From assembly GCA_027100635.1 (NCBI GenBank), contig JAMOOQ010000057.1, positions 1-62,392 on the forward strand: 62,392 nt of DNA, read 5' to 3'. Origin of the DNA: Campylobacteraceae bacterium (GTDB lineage Bacteria > Campylobacterota > Campylobacteria > Campylobacterales > Sulfurovaceae). This document shows, in pieces, positions 1 to 8,759 of this stretch (positions within the stretch are counted from its first letter, which is position 1; every line of letters starts with the position of its first letter). Below the pieces are notes generated by a model that was given only the letters and a program-made list of their open reading frames with translations, ran no database searches and had not been told where the DNA came from. The position numbers and the translations under genes were made by a program.

Positions 1-120
1 GTTGATCCAGTTCCTGTTGATCCAGTTCCTGTTGATCCAGTTCCTGTTGATCCAGTTCCTGTTGATCCAGTTCCTGTTGATCCAGTTCCTGTTGATCCAG
101 TTCCTGTTGATCCAGTTCCT
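1..120 (+). repeat. 15-bp tandem repeat, eight perfect units, coding VDPVP
   Basis: Eight identical copies of GTTGATCCAGTTCCT run head to tail from the first base; a ninth unit starts with GTTGAT and then diverges. The unit is a multiple of three, so copy-number change alters linker length but not the reading frame. The tract touches the window edge, so its true length is unknown. Confidence 0.97.
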
Positions 121-1218
121 GTTGATCTAACTAGAGGTGTATTAGTTGATCCATATATTGAGGGTGCTACTCTTTATGAAGATGTTGATAATGATGGTGA
201 ATTTGACGAGGGGGAACCAGTATCTACTCCAACAACAAAAGATGGTGAATTTGATTTTAATCAAACATTAACAGAGGGTAATATTGTTAGAATTAAAGAA
301 CAAGGTATGCATGAAGGTAAGTTATATGACTTATATATTGCTGGTATTGTAGATGATGAAAACACTATTGATGTAGTTTCTACTCTTACAACTTTTCAAA
401 CAAAAGGTTTAATACCAGAGCAGATAGCTGATATTTTAAATTTAGCTATGGTTGATTCTATTAATTTATCTCAATGGAATATATCAGCTAGTCAAATAGT
501 ATTAAATCCTTTAAATGGTGGATTAGAAAATAAAGCTATCACTGATATATCAGATACTGATTTAGTAGCTATTCAAGCATCTTTAGCAACTTATGGTATA
601 TTAAAACTTATGAATACTTTACCTATTCTTAGTGAACTTAGAGGTGATGAATTATATGGTAGTGGAATGGATAATACCTCGGGGTATGGAGAGTTACATA
701 ATATCTCTAAATTAATGCTACCTGCTATAACTACATTTTTAAATAAAACAATGCTTTTGGATATTTCAAATAGTATTGATGAGTTAAGAGCAGAAGTAAC
801 TACTAATACTAGAGGAGTAATTGACGAGAGTTTAATTAATAGTAGTATTGTAACTCCTGATACTAATTTAATTATTCAAATATCTGTTGCAATTATTGAT
901 AGAGTTACTCAATTAGCAGTAGAGGCTTCTAATAATACTCAGGGAACAGATAGAGAAAAAGTTAGTTCTGCTATTGACATAGTAGCAACTACAATAGAAA
1001 CTATGAGAATTAACTTTGAAGATATTGGTAGTAAATTTTATGGTATTAAATATGCAGATCAATTATCTAACTTAAGAATGCAAAATAAAGATGGAAGTTA
1101 TATGGAATTTAATCAATTACCAGATATGGATAGTCTCTTAGTTGAAGGATTTAATGCAAATAGAGCAGGTAATACAACTTATAGATTTAATGCAAGTAAT
1201 ATATTGGTTGCACAGTAA
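1..1218 (+). CDS. C-terminal part of a repeat-containing surface or adhesin-like protein (5' end outside window)
   Basis: The frame is open from the first base, so the gene starts upstream of the window. It begins with eight VDPVP units. Next comes a short beta-type domain with an acidic stretch, EDVDNDGEFDEGEP, resembling the calcium-binding loops (D-x-N-x-D-G...GEP) found in secreted proteins of marine gamma- and epsilonproteobacteria. The remaining ~300 residues are rich in Ile, Asn, Asp and Thr and lack Cys, and I do not recognise a family. A Pro/Val/Asp linker followed by a D-N-D-G motif suggests an exported, surface-exposed protein, but the signal peptide would lie outside the window. 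No membrane anchor is seen at the C-terminus. Function unknown. Confidence 0.75.
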   Translation, partial: VDPVPVDPVPVDPVPVDPVPVDPVPVDPVPVDPVPVDPVPVDLTRGVLVDPYIEGATLYEDVDNDGEFDEGEPVSTPTTKDGEFDFNQTLTEGNIVRIKEQGMHEGKLYDLYIAGIVDDENTIDVVSTLTTFQTKGLIPEQIADILNLAMVDSINLSQWNISASQIVLNPLNGGLENKAITDISDTDLVAIQASLATYGILKLMNTLPILSELRGDELYGSGMDNTSGYGELHNISKLMLPAITTFLNKTMLLDISNSIDELRAEVTTNTRGVIDESLINSSIVTPDTNLIIQISVAIIDRVTQLAVEASNNTQGTDREKVSSAIDIVATTIETMRINFEDIGSKFYGIKYADQLSNLRMQNKDGSYMEFNQLPDMDSLLVEGFNANRAGNTTYRFNASNILVAQ

Positions 1219-1253
1219 AAACTGGTATTCTTTATAAGTTTACAGTTTACGAG

Positions 1254-1370
1254 ACCCTGAATCAAGTTCAGGGTGACGAAAGTCCGTCATTCCGTATAAA
1301 TGCAATTGTGATTCCGTATAATGCAATTCCGTATAATGCAATTGTCGTCATTCCGTGCTTGACACGGAAT
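1254..1370. repeat. Cluster of short dispersed palindromes
   Basis: Two hairpin-forming palindromes flank a small tandem array. The first (1254-1274) has arms ACCCTGAA and TTCAGGGT. The last (1350-1370) has arms ATTCCGTG and CACGGAAT with loop CTTGA. Between them ATTCCGTATAATGCA occurs twice in tandem (1311-1340) after a one-base-longer variant at 1289. The same palindromes recur between other genes in this window, so they form a dispersed family. Confidence 0.8.
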
Positions 1371-1379
1371 CTCTTTTAA

Positions 1380-1583
1380 TTAAATATCAATCCCATCCCA
1401 AAATTCATCATAACTTAAATTTGTTACATTTTGTTCTTTGGCAATAATCTTTTCATCTTCTGCCTTAAAATACTGCTCAAGAGCCTCATCCAAAATAGTA
1501 TTAAAATCTTTATTTAGCAGTTTTCTATATCTCTCCAAATTCTCTACCTTGTCCATTTTTAATTCTAATTTTATATCTTTCAT
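1380..1583 (-). CDS. Small antitoxin-like protein (orphan)
   Basis: The 67-residue protein starts with a lysine/glutamate-rich beta-type segment (MKDIKLELKMDKVENLERYR). A predicted helix follows (NKDFNTILDEALEQYFKAEDEK), then an acidic aromatic tail, SYDEFWDGIDI. This is the usual architecture of small ribbon-helix-helix type antitoxins, with an N-terminal DNA-binding strand-helix and a C-terminal toxin-binding tail. No toxin gene lies beside it: upstream there is only a short broken frame, downstream only repeats. It may be a solitary antitoxin or the remains of a pair. The family call rests on shape and composition, not on a diagnostic motif. Confidence 0.45.
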   Translation of the reverse strand: MKDIKLELKMDKVENLERYRKLLNKDFNTILDEALEQYFKAEDEKIIAKEQNVTNLSYDEFWDGIDI

Positions 1584-1633
1584 AATTTCCTACTAATAGC
1601 TTTTTTCATGAATTATAGCAGTTTTTGATTTAA

Positions 1634-1804
1634 AATAGAAAAGTTTTTTGGAAGAAATTCCTTATTAAACTTTCAGGTATAGATGTTAAAATGAATATGC
1701 ATACAAATATATTGAGATTTTATGATACACTTGATTTTCACACAGATGCTCAGATAGTATATTATGATAATGATATAGCTTCACCTTATAAATCAGAAGA
1801 ATAA
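1634..1804 (+). other. Short open frame, possible gene remnant, in the antitoxin-dsbD interval
   Basis: The 331 bases between the antitoxin-like gene and dsbD hold one frame that could be coding. It is open from 1634 and contains an ATG at 1691 giving a 37-residue peptide (MNMHTNILRFYDTLDFHTDA...). Residues upstream of that ATG also read as protein-like (KKFLIKLSGIDVK), and there is no convincing ribosome site, so this could be the tail of a decayed gene. I do not recognise it. The rest of the interval is AT-rich and must contain the dsbD promoter. Confidence 0.25.
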
Positions 1805-1914
1805 TCCAAAAATAGAGATAATAAGCTTAAGAAGAGGAATATATTATTAATCCTCTATTTACTATTATAAGTTAATATGTTATCTATTTCATACTATAAT
1901 TAAAGGTATTTAAA

Positions 1915-3744
1915 ATGCAAAAGTTTCTTATGCTTATTATATTAATAAGTAATATATTAATGGGAAGTCAATTTAATGCGATGATTGAGCAAAAGTTCTT
2001 AAAACCTAGTGAAGCATTTAAAGTTGAGGCAATTCAAAATGGTAACCATATTGATACAAAAATTATTCTTGGAAAAGATATCCATCTGTATCAAGAGGAG
2101 TTAAAATATTATATCTCTAAACCAACTAAATTAGAATTAACTCCAGATTTACCAGAAGCAAAAAATGATGATGGTGATATGATTTATGAAGGTGAACTAT
2201 CTGTAGCTTTAAATATAAAAGATATTACTGATAAAATCAATGGTGACTATACTTTATCTATTGAACTATTGGGGTGTTCATCTACTGGGATATGTTATCA
2301 ACCATTTGTAAAAAACTTTAATTTTAAAGGTGTTTTAAAAGAAAAAGAAAAAGAAACTAAAGAGCTAGTAGTAGAAGATAAAAAATCAGTTGATAGTCAA
2401 GAGATAAGTACAATGGATAAAATCTCAAATCTCGCAAGTGAAGGTAGTACTGCTAAAATTGCAGAAGCATTAGTATCTGAAAGTTCATTTTTTATACTAT
2501 TTGTATTTTTTTTATTTGGATTATTATTATCATTAACCCCTTGTATTTTCCCTATGATTCCAATATTATCTTCTATAATTGTATCTCAAGCAGGTGATGG
2601 AAAACCTAGTGTATCTAAAGCATTTTTTACATCTTTAATTTATGTATTATCAATGGCAGTAACATATACAGTGGTTGGATTAGTGGCAGGATTGATGGGT
2701 GCTGATATTCAAGCAAGTATGCAAAATCCTTGGGTACTTGGGGTATTTTCTATTATGTTTGTTGCTCTTGCCTTTTCTTTATTTGGATATTATGAGATTG
2801 GATTACCTTCTAGTTTACAAAGCAAGATTACAAAAGCTAGTGATAATGCACAAGATAAAGGGATTTTAGGCACAGTTATTATGGGGCTACTATCTGCACT
2901 TATTGTTGGTCCTTGTGTCGCACCACCTCTTGGAGGGGCCATACTCTTTATATCTCATACAGGAGATGCACTTCTTGGTGGAATGGCTCTATTTATTATG
3001 AGTATTGGTATGGGGATGCCTCTTTTGCTTATTGGAGTGGGAGCAGGGAAGTTTATGCCTCGCCCTGGTGGATGGATGACAAAAGTATCAGAAGTGTTCG
3101 GTATTATGATGTTAGGACTTGCTATATTTATGATTTCAAGAGCGATACCTAATGGATTGACTATGATATTATGGTCAATCTTATTTATTGGTACAGCTTT
3201 ATATCTTAATATATTTAGCTCTGCTGATAGAATTTCTGGAGTATTAGGATATATAGGTAGAGTTTTTGCAATCTTATCAATGCTTTATGGTTCATCTTTA
3301 TTTATAGGTGCATTAACAGGAGCAGATTCAATTATTAGACCATTTGAAAAATTTACATCATCAACAAGAACTATTGAAAGCTCTGTGGTGGATAAAAAAT
3401 CTCATTTAGGATATTCTATAGAAAGATTAGAAAAAGAGGTTAAAGCATCTACAAAACCTGTTATTATAGATTTTGCTAAAAAATCATGTACTGCTTGTAC
3501 AGAACTAGAAGAGATTACTTTTTCTGATGAAAGAGTTCAAAAAGAGTTAAAAAATTTTACTTTTATAAAAATAGATTTAACGAATAATACAGATGAAGAT
3601 AAAGTAATTTTAAATAAATATGAGTTATTTGGCACACCAAATATTATATTTTTTAATAAAGAGAATGAATTTTTGGGGAATAAGACACTAACTGGTTTTA
3701 TAGCACCCAAAAGATTTATTGAGCAACTGAAAAGTGTTAAATAG
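1915..3744 (+). CDS. dsbD: Thiol:disulfide interchange protein DsbD
   Basis: The protein passes electrons from cytoplasmic thioredoxin across the inner membrane to periplasmic thiol partners such as DsbC-type isomerases and cytochrome c maturation proteins. All three DsbD modules are visible in the 609 residues. A signal peptide leads into an N-terminal periplasmic domain with the Cys pair C121/C127 (motif CSSTGIC). A central membrane domain (about residues 190-480) carries the two hallmark motifs LTPCIFPMIP and GPCVAPPLGG. A C-terminal thioredoxin-like domain carries CTAC (C525/C528). An AAAGG ribosome site precedes the ATG. The gene appears to be monocistronic, followed by a perfect palindrome. 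Confidence 0.95.
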   Translation: MQKFLMLIILISNILMGSQFNAMIEQKFLKPSEAFKVEAIQNGNHIDTKIILGKDIHLYQEELKYYISKPTKLELTPDLPEAKNDDGDMIYEGELSVALNIKDITDKINGDYTLSIELLGCSSTGICYQPFVKNFNFKGVLKEKEKETKELVVEDKKSVDSQEISTMDKISNLASEGSTAKIAEALVSESSFFILFVFFLFGLLLSLTPCIFPMIPILSSIIVSQAGDGKPSVSKAFFTSLIYVLSMAVTYTVVGLVAGLMGADIQASMQNPWVLGVFSIMFVALAFSLFGYYEIGLPSSLQSKITKASDNAQDKGILGTVIMGLLSALIVGPCVAPPLGGAILFISHTGDALLGGMALFIMSIGMGMPLLLIGVGAGKFMPRPGGWMTKVSEVFGIMMLGLAIFMISRAIPNGLTMILWSILFIGTALYLNIFSSADRISGVLGYIGRVFAILSMLYGSSLFIGALTGADSIIRPFEKFTSSTRTIESSVVDKKSHLGYSIERLEKEVKASTKPVIIDFAKKSCTACTELEEITFSDERVQKELKNFTFIKIDLTNNTDEDKVILNKYELFGTPNIIFFNKENEFLGNKTLTGFIAPKRFIEQLKSVK

Positions 3745-3764
3745 TAACACCTATACACATTTAG

Positions 3765-3787
3765 GTTTAGATATATTATATCTAAAC
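3765..3787. terminator. Perfect 23-bp palindrome after dsbD
   Basis: Arms GTTTAGATATA and TATATCTAAAC are separated by one base, 20 bases after the dsbD stop. The hairpin is AT-rich with no clear U tract, so it could be a weak terminator, an mRNA-stabilising end or a protein-binding site. Confidence 0.4.
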
Positions 3788-3922
3788 AAAATAAAAGTAA
3801 CTTTTATTTTTAAACAAGGTACTTTTAGGTATAAACTAGTTACAGAAATTCAATTTAACAATTAAATCTTAAATAATCTTCATTAATTATTAAGTTGGAT
3901 TTTGCTTATGGAAACAAATTAC

Positions 3923-3941
3923 CTTAAGTAACAAATTTAAG
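3923..3941 (+). promoter_or_regulatory. Candidate autoregulatory TTAAG direct repeat upstream of the hsrA-like gene
   Basis: CTTAAG (3923-3928) and TTTAAG (3936-3941) lie in direct orientation 18 bases before the start codon. HsrA (HP1043) of Helicobacter is reported to bind paired TTTAAG-type half sites, so an autoregulatory site is plausible here. The spacing here is seven bases, which does not match the published spacing as I recall it, so the call is tentative. Confidence 0.25.
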
Positions 3942-3958
3942 ATTAGGGATAATAGCCA

Positions 3959-4618
3959 ATGAGAATATTAGCAATTGGTTTTAGTGATAGCTATATTAAA
4001 GAGCTTCAAGTAGAATTAGAAAAATATTTTATATGTATTATAGATGATGCAAAAGATCTGTATGACGCAACAAACTTTACTGATTTTAGACATTATGAGT
4101 TAATTATTATTGTAGATGAGGGTGTTAAATACTCTTTAGAGAAGTATGTAAATGATGTTAAAAAGAAAAAAAGTGAAACAAAAATAATTATATTAACAGA
4201 TGAAATTTCTAACCAAATAAATTTATACTCTCTTGGGATAGATGATGTTATGTGCCATGAAACAGATATGCCAGATTTACTTGCAGCAAGAGTTTTAGCA
4301 AATATGAGAAATTTATTTGGAACAAGAATAGATATAGGCAAACTTGTAATAGATATTACAAATAAGAAAATAAAATATGATGCTAAGATTGTATCTCTCA
4401 ATGGAAAGACATTTGATATTTTAGCATATCTTGCTTTGCGTAAACAAAGAGTATTTTCAAAAGATGAAATCATTAATGCACTATGGGAAGAACCAGAGTA
4501 TGTAAGCGATAATACTGTTGAAGTTGCTATAAATCAAATAAGAAAAAGATTAACAAGTATTCTTGGCTTTCAGGTGATTCATACAGTAAGAAGAAGAGGA
4601 TATAAGTTCTCTTACTAG
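3959..4618 (+). CDS. hsrA: HsrA (HP1043)-type orphan response regulator
   Basis: The 219-residue protein is an OmpR-type transcription factor. The C-terminal winged helix is very close to Helicobacter HsrA/HP1043, with WEEPE followed by EVAINQIRKR and VRRRGYKF. The N-terminal receiver is atypical. Where normal receivers have a phosphorylated Asp at the end of strand 3, this protein reads ELIIIVDEGVKY (residues 47-58). The N-terminal acidic pair of a normal receiver (EDD) is replaced by IGFSD. Such regulators act without phosphorylation and are essential in Helicobacter and Campylobacter, where they control growth and redox genes. No kinase gene is adjacent, consistent with orphan status. An AGGGA ribosome site precedes the ATG. 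Confidence 0.85.
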   Translation: MRILAIGFSDSYIKELQVELEKYFICIIDDAKDLYDATNFTDFRHYELIIIVDEGVKYSLEKYVNDVKKKKSETKIIILTDEISNQINLYSLGIDDVMCHETDMPDLLAARVLANMRNLFGTRIDIGKLVIDITNKKIKYDAKIVSLNGKTFDILAYLALRKQRVFSKDEIINALWEEPEYVSDNTVEVAINQIRKRLTSILGFQVIHTVRRRGYKFSY

Positions 4619-4735
4619 GAATTTAAGTACTTAGTCGATATTGTGCCTTTGTATAAATATTTATACATATTTTAGGGTACCCACCACAAGGGATATACCT
4701 TTGCGGCTAATCAATCTTTTGTAGGGGGGCAATCT

Positions 4736-4857
4736 CCAATGCCAATGAAATAAGCTTTTTTCGGACGAGATAGCTTTATCCTCTCCTTAATATATGGAGC
4801 TAAATAGGGGGGGTACCGTGTCCAAAAGCATAATAATCCTTATTTTATTGGCATTGG
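4736..4857 (+). repeat. REP-like hairpin element, copy 1
   Basis: This 122-bp element has near-perfect inverted ends (CCAATGCCAATGAAATAAG against CTTATTTTATTGGCATTGG). Inner complementary blocks are GGAC-GTCC flanked by T and A runs, and TAGCT/GGAGCTA around the centre. It is similar to copies at 20698-20823 and, inverted, at 60635-60754. It occupies the middle of the 327-base gap between the hsrA-like and PAS genes. The flanking bases (4619-4735, 4858-4945) include a GGTACC-rich stretch and show no coding frame. Confidence 0.8.
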
Positions 4858-4945
4858 GCTTGGAAGTGGTGTTTGCAATTTAATCTATATTTTGGAACAA
4901 AAACTATATCTATATTAATAGTTTTTTAGTCTGGTTAAGTATTTA

Positions 4946-5524
4946 TTATAGATTTTTAGGATTGTGTTCTCTTTTGTTTATCATGCCAATAGTTTCTTCT
5001 GGCTCTTGATCAAGATATTTAGATCCTATAAAATCTGAGCCAAACTTTAGCTTTCCTCCATAAGGATACTTCATAGTCTCTCTCTCACTTCTTGATAGTT
5101 TCATGAAATCATCCTCTATCTCTTTGACCATCTCTGGATAAGCAAATTTTCTAATAGCTATATAACCAATAATCTCTTTTTTTGCATTTAGTTTTGGTTG
5201 AATCCATGTCATTACCCAATAGTATTTGCCATCTTTTGTTAAGTCTTTTAGATAACCTCTCCATATATTTTTTGATTTAATTACCTTCCACATCTCTTTA
5301 AATAAGCTATGGGGCATATCAGGATGTCTATTGATATAATGAGGCATACCAATCAACTCTTTTTCAGTATATCCTATAAGTGATAAAAATCTGCGATTTG
5401 CATAAGTGATTATACCATTAGTATCTGTCTCTGAAATAATTAAAGAGTTGTGAAATACTCTAATCTCTTCATTAATGGGAATTGGTTTAAAAACCTTAAA
5501 TTGTGTAATAGTATTAACTATCAT
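4946..5524 (-). CDS. PAS-domain redox/energy sensor, CetB/Aer-like
   Basis: The 192-residue soluble protein is built around one PAS domain (about residues 25-135). The domain carries the Aer-type signatures DTNGIITYANRRFLSLIGYTEKELIGMPH and WRGYLKDLTKDGKYYWV, which in Aer and CetB surround an FAD pocket. No output domain is fused to it, only a basic C-terminal tail. In Campylobacter, free-standing PAS proteins of this kind (CetB) signal to a partner chemoreceptor lacking its own sensor. No such receptor lies in this window, so its partner is unknown. It is flanked by repeats on both sides and probably transcribed alone. Confidence 0.75.
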   Translation of the reverse strand: MIVNTITQFKVFKPIPINEEIRVFHNSLIISETDTNGIITYANRRFLSLIGYTEKELIGMPHYINRHPDMPHSLFKEMWKVIKSKNIWRGYLKDLTKDGKYYWVMTWIQPKLNAKKEIIGYIAIRKFAYPEMVKEIEDDFMKLSRSERETMKYPYGGKLKFGSDFIGSKYLDQEPEETIGMINKREHNPKNL

Positions 5525-5564
5525 AAAATGGTACTCCAGTGAATATTTGATTTAATTATTGGAC

Positions 5565-5760
5565 TTCTTTCAAAACTAGATTCTGAATTAAATTCAGAAT
5601 GACAAACAACCTATTTTAGAATGACAAAAACTGTCATACTCTACTTTTGATTAAATTCAGAATGACAAAAACTGTCATACTCAGCTTTTGATTAAATTTA
5701 GAATGACAAAAACTGTCATACTCAGCTTGACTGGGTATCTAAAAATAAGTTTTGAAAGAA
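5565..5760. repeat. Composite repeat element with 13-bp inverted ends and three 41-bp tandem units
   Basis: Most of the 301 bases between the PAS gene and pckA form one element. TTCTTTCAAAACT (5565-5577) is perfectly inverted at 5748-5760. Inside, a unit starting GAATGACAAAAACTGTCATA is repeated at 5619, 5660 and 5701. Each unit contains the small palindrome TGACAAAAACTGTCA. A related left end (GACTTCTTCCAAAATTAGATT) occurs at 34822. Confidence 0.8.
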
Positions 5761-5825
5761 ATCTATTTAAAAAAGATAAAAGGGTACCAATACGATAGAT
5801 AGGTAATGGTACCTTTTGTTGTTGC

Positions 5826-7418
5826 TTACAGTTGAGGTCCAGCCATAGAGTAGTCAAATTCACTACCACTATCACTATATCTATCAAAGTTCTTAATAAA
5901 CATCCCTGCAAGTTCTTTTAAAGCTTTATTATATGCATCTTTGTCTTTCCAAGTATTTTTAGGATTTAAAATATTATAATCTTTTATACCATTAAGAGAC
6001 TTAGGAATAGATAAGTTAAATATATCTAATGTTTCAAATTCTACATTCTCTATTGAACCACTTAGTATTCCATCAATACATGCTCTTGTATCTTTTATAC
6101 TCATTCTTTTTCCAATACCATATGCCCCACCTGTCCATCCAGTATTTACAAGATATACATTAACTCCATGAAGATCTATTTTTTCTCCAAGTAGTTTTGC
6201 ATATTTTGTAGGATGTAATGGTAAAAATGCTTCACCAAAACAAGCAGAAAAAGCCGCTACAGGTTCTGTGATTCCTCTTTCTGTTCCTGCTACTTTTGCA
6301 GTGTATCCACTTAAAAAGTAATACATAGCTTGTTCTTTTGATAGTTTGCTTACAGGAGGCAATACACCAAAAGCATCAGCAGTTAAAAAGATTATATTTT
6401 TTGGATGACCTGCTTGAAGATTATCTTTATGATTTTCTATATGCTCTATTGGATATGATACTCTAGTGTTCTCTGTTTTTGAATTATCATCATAATCTAC
6501 TTCACCAACTTCATTATAAACAACATTTTCAAGTAGTGCATTTTTTCTGATTGCTCCAAAAATTTCAGGTTCACTTGCTTCATCAAGGTCAATTACTTTT
6601 GCGTAACATCCACCCTCAAAGTTAAATACACCATTATCATCCCAACCATGTTCATCATCACCAATTAATGCTCTTTTTGGGTCAGTGGATAGAGTTGTTT
6701 TTCCTGTGCCACTAAGACCAAAGAATAAACATACATCTTCATCTTTACCTACATTTGCAGAACAGTGCATAGAGAGTTTACCCTCTAATGGTAACCAATA
6801 GTTCATCATTGAAAAAATCCCTTTTTTCATCTCACCACCATACCATGTTCCACCAATTACAGATGTTGAATTATCTATATCAAAAGCTACAAATACATCA
6901 GAATGAAGTCCATGCTCTTTATAATTTGTATCAGTTGTTTTACAAGCATTATAAACAGTAAAATCTGGTTCAAATGTTAAAAGCTCTTCGGTAGTTGGTC
7001 TGATAAACATATTTGTAACAAAATGTGCTTGCCAAGCTACTTCTGAAACAAATCTAATACTTCTTCTACTTGCCATACTAGAACCACAATATACATCAAT
7101 AATATATAAATCTTTACCAGAAAGTTGCTTTAATGATATATCTAAAAGATCAGCATAAACTGATTTATCTATAGTTCTATTGATATTACCAAGAGCTAAA
7201 TGTTCTTTAGATGATTCTTGATCTACAAAATATTTATCTTTAGGGCTTCTACCAGTAAAAATACCTGTATCACACATACTTGCACCACTTGTTGAAATTT
7301 TACATTCACCTTTGTTTACTTCATGTGCCTGTAATTCATTATAACTAGGGTTATAATAGATTCTTCCAATATTTTCTAGTCCTAATTTCTCAAGACCATT
7401 AGGTATTTTCTTACTCAT
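5826..7418 (-). CDS. pckA: Phosphoenolpyruvate carboxykinase (ATP)
   Basis: The enzyme converts oxaloacetate and ATP to PEP and CO2, or the reverse, at the branch point of the TCA cycle and gluconeogenesis. The 530-residue protein has the family landmarks: TGRSPKDKY near residue 55, the [11 protein letters not shown] segment near 190, the P-loop [11 protein letters not shown] (about 234-244) and the metal-binding [10 protein letters not shown] chose the ATG at 7418, preceded by an AAGAGAA site, over an in-frame ATG at 7454. The latter would add twelve non-homologous residues and overlap oadB. It lies ten bases downstream of oadB, so it is probably co-transcribed with the oxaloacetate decarboxylase genes. 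Confidence 0.95.
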   Translation of the reverse strand: MSKKIPNGLEKLGLENIGRIYYNPSYNELQAHEVNKGECKISTSGASMCDTGIFTGRSPKDKYFVDQESSKEHLALGNINRTIDKSVYADLLDISLKQLSGKDLYIIDVYCGSSMASRRSIRFVSEVAWQAHFVTNMFIRPTTEELLTFEPDFTVYNACKTTDTNYKEHGLHSDVFVAFDIDNSTSVIGGTWYGGEMKKGIFSMMNYWLPLEGKLSMHCSANVGKDEDVCLFFGLSGTGKTTLSTDPKRALIGDDEHGWDDNGVFNFEGGCYAKVIDLDEASEPEIFGAIRKNALLENVVYNEVGEVDYDDNSKTENTRVSYPIEHIENHKDNLQAGHPKNIIFLTADAFGVLPPVSKLSKEQAMYYFLSGYTAKVAGTERGITEPVAAFSACFGEAFLPLHPTKYAKLLGEKIDLHGVNVYLVNTGWTGGAYGIGKRMSIKDTRACIDGILSGSIENVEFETLDIFNLSIPKSLNGIKDYNILNPKNTWKDKDAYNKALKELAGMFIKNFDRYSDSGSEFDYSMAGPQL

Positions 7419-7428
7419 AATTTCTCTT

Positions 7429-8757
7429 TTATTTAAATATTGATAGCAACACACCAGCTGCTACTGCTGATCCAATAACACCAGCTACATTTGGTCCCAT
7501 TGCATGCATTAATAGAACATTTCCGGGTCTCTCTTCTGAACCAACTTTACTTACAACTCTTGCAGACATCGGCACTGCCGAAACACCTGCTGCTCCAATA
7601 AGTGGATTGATTTGATTATCCTTATCAGAAAACTTATTCATAAGTCTTGCCATAAGTACACCAACTGCCGTTCCTGCTGAAAATGCTAATAATCCAATAA
7701 TCATAATTCCCATTGTTTCAACAACAAGAAATTTATCTGCTGCTAATTTTGAACCAACACCAAGTCCTAAGAAAATAGTTACAATATTAATAAGTGAATT
7801 TTGCATAGTATCACTTAATCTATCAACAACACCTGATTCTTTTGCAAAGTTACCAAATGCAAATGCACCAATTAATGGAGTAGATTCTGGTAATATTAAC
7901 ATAGAAAGCATAAGTATAACAATAGGGAATACAAGTTTTTCTAGCTTATTTACTTTTCTTAATACACCCATTTTTATTCGTCGCTCTTCTTTTGTTGTTA
8001 AAGCTCTCATTATAGGAGGTTGAATAACAGGAACAAGTGCCATATATGAATAAGCTGCAACTGCAATAGCTCCGAGCATATCAGGAGCAAGACGATTAGC
8101 AATAAAAATAGAGGTTGGACCATCAGCTCCACCAATAATAGAGATAGCAGAAGCATCTTGAAGATCAAATCCAATTGCTACAGCACCAATTAATGAACCG
8201 AAGATACCAAATTGAGCAGCACCACCAAGAATAGCAGTTTTAGGATTAGCCAATAATGGACCAAAGTCTGTCATTGCTCCAACACCCATAAAAATAAGTA
8301 GGGGGAAAAACTCATTGGCTATACCCATATTGTAGATAACACCTAACATTCCATGTTCTCCACCCATATGTGCCAAGGGTATATTAGCTAGAAGTCCACC
8401 AAATGCTATAGGGATGAGAAGTAATGGTTCAAAGTTTTTAGCAATAGCTAGATAAAATAAAATAAATACTATTATTATCATAATGATACGACCAAGAGAT
8501 GATTCAAACCATGTCATAGGTCTCTCTGCTGATGGACCAGCAGGTTCAGATGTCATCTCTCCATCATCTGTGTCTAAAATAGCATTAATACCTGTTGTAG
8601 CCCAAAAACTACTTGCTAATTCGCTAAGTGTTTTTGATTGATATTCTTGTTTCCCCTCTTCAATTACAGGTGCATCATGCCCACTTGATGCGTGGGCAGA
8701 TGAGATTGCTATAGTAAAAATAAAAAGAAGAGAAAGTAATAATTGCTTTAGTTTCAT
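7429..8757 (-). CDS. oadB: Oxaloacetate decarboxylase beta subunit (sodium-translocating membrane subunit)
   Basis: This is the membrane subunit that removes CO2 from carboxybiotin and couples it to sodium export. The conserved membrane core starts near residue 85 and contains [14 protein letters not shown], the [10 protein letters not shown] motif and the late PMSARVV segment. The protein has 442 residues. Compared with classical OadB it carries ~80 extra N-terminal residues: a signal-peptide-like start ([23 protein letters not shown]) and a hydrophilic spacer. It sits between oadA (2-base gap) and pckA. The extension is the odd point; the rest is a confident family match. Confidence 0.92.
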   Translation of the reverse strand: MKLKQLLLSLLFIFTIAISSAHASSGHDAPVIEEGKQEYQSKTLSELASSFWATTGINAILDTDDGEMTSEPAGPSAERPMTWFESSLGRIIMIIIVFILFYLAIAKNFEPLLLIPIAFGGLLANIPLAHMGGEHGMLGVIYNMGIANEFFPLLIFMGVGAMTDFGPLLANPKTAILGGAAQFGIFGSLIGAVAIGFDLQDASAISIIGGADGPTSIFIANRLAPDMLGAIAVAAYSYMALVPVIQPPIMRALTTKEERRIKMGVLRKVNKLEKLVFPIVILMLSMLILPESTPLIGAFAFGNFAKESGVVDRLSDTMQNSLINIVTIFLGLGVGSKLAADKFLVVETMGIMIIGLLAFSAGTAVGVLMARLMNKFSDKDNQINPLIGAAGVSAVPMSARVVSKVGSEERPGNVLLMHAMGPNVAGVIGSAVAAGVLLSIFK

Positions 8758-8759
8758 TA

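Noticed and set aside
5619-5741. CRISPR array from the 41-bp repeated units
   Set aside because: The units are directly adjacent with no variable spacers, and lack cas genes; they are tandem repeats within a composite element.
5826-7454. pckA start at 7454
   Set aside because: It would overlap the oadB end and add twelve residues with no homology; the ATG at 7418 has a better ribosome site and gives the expected N-terminus.
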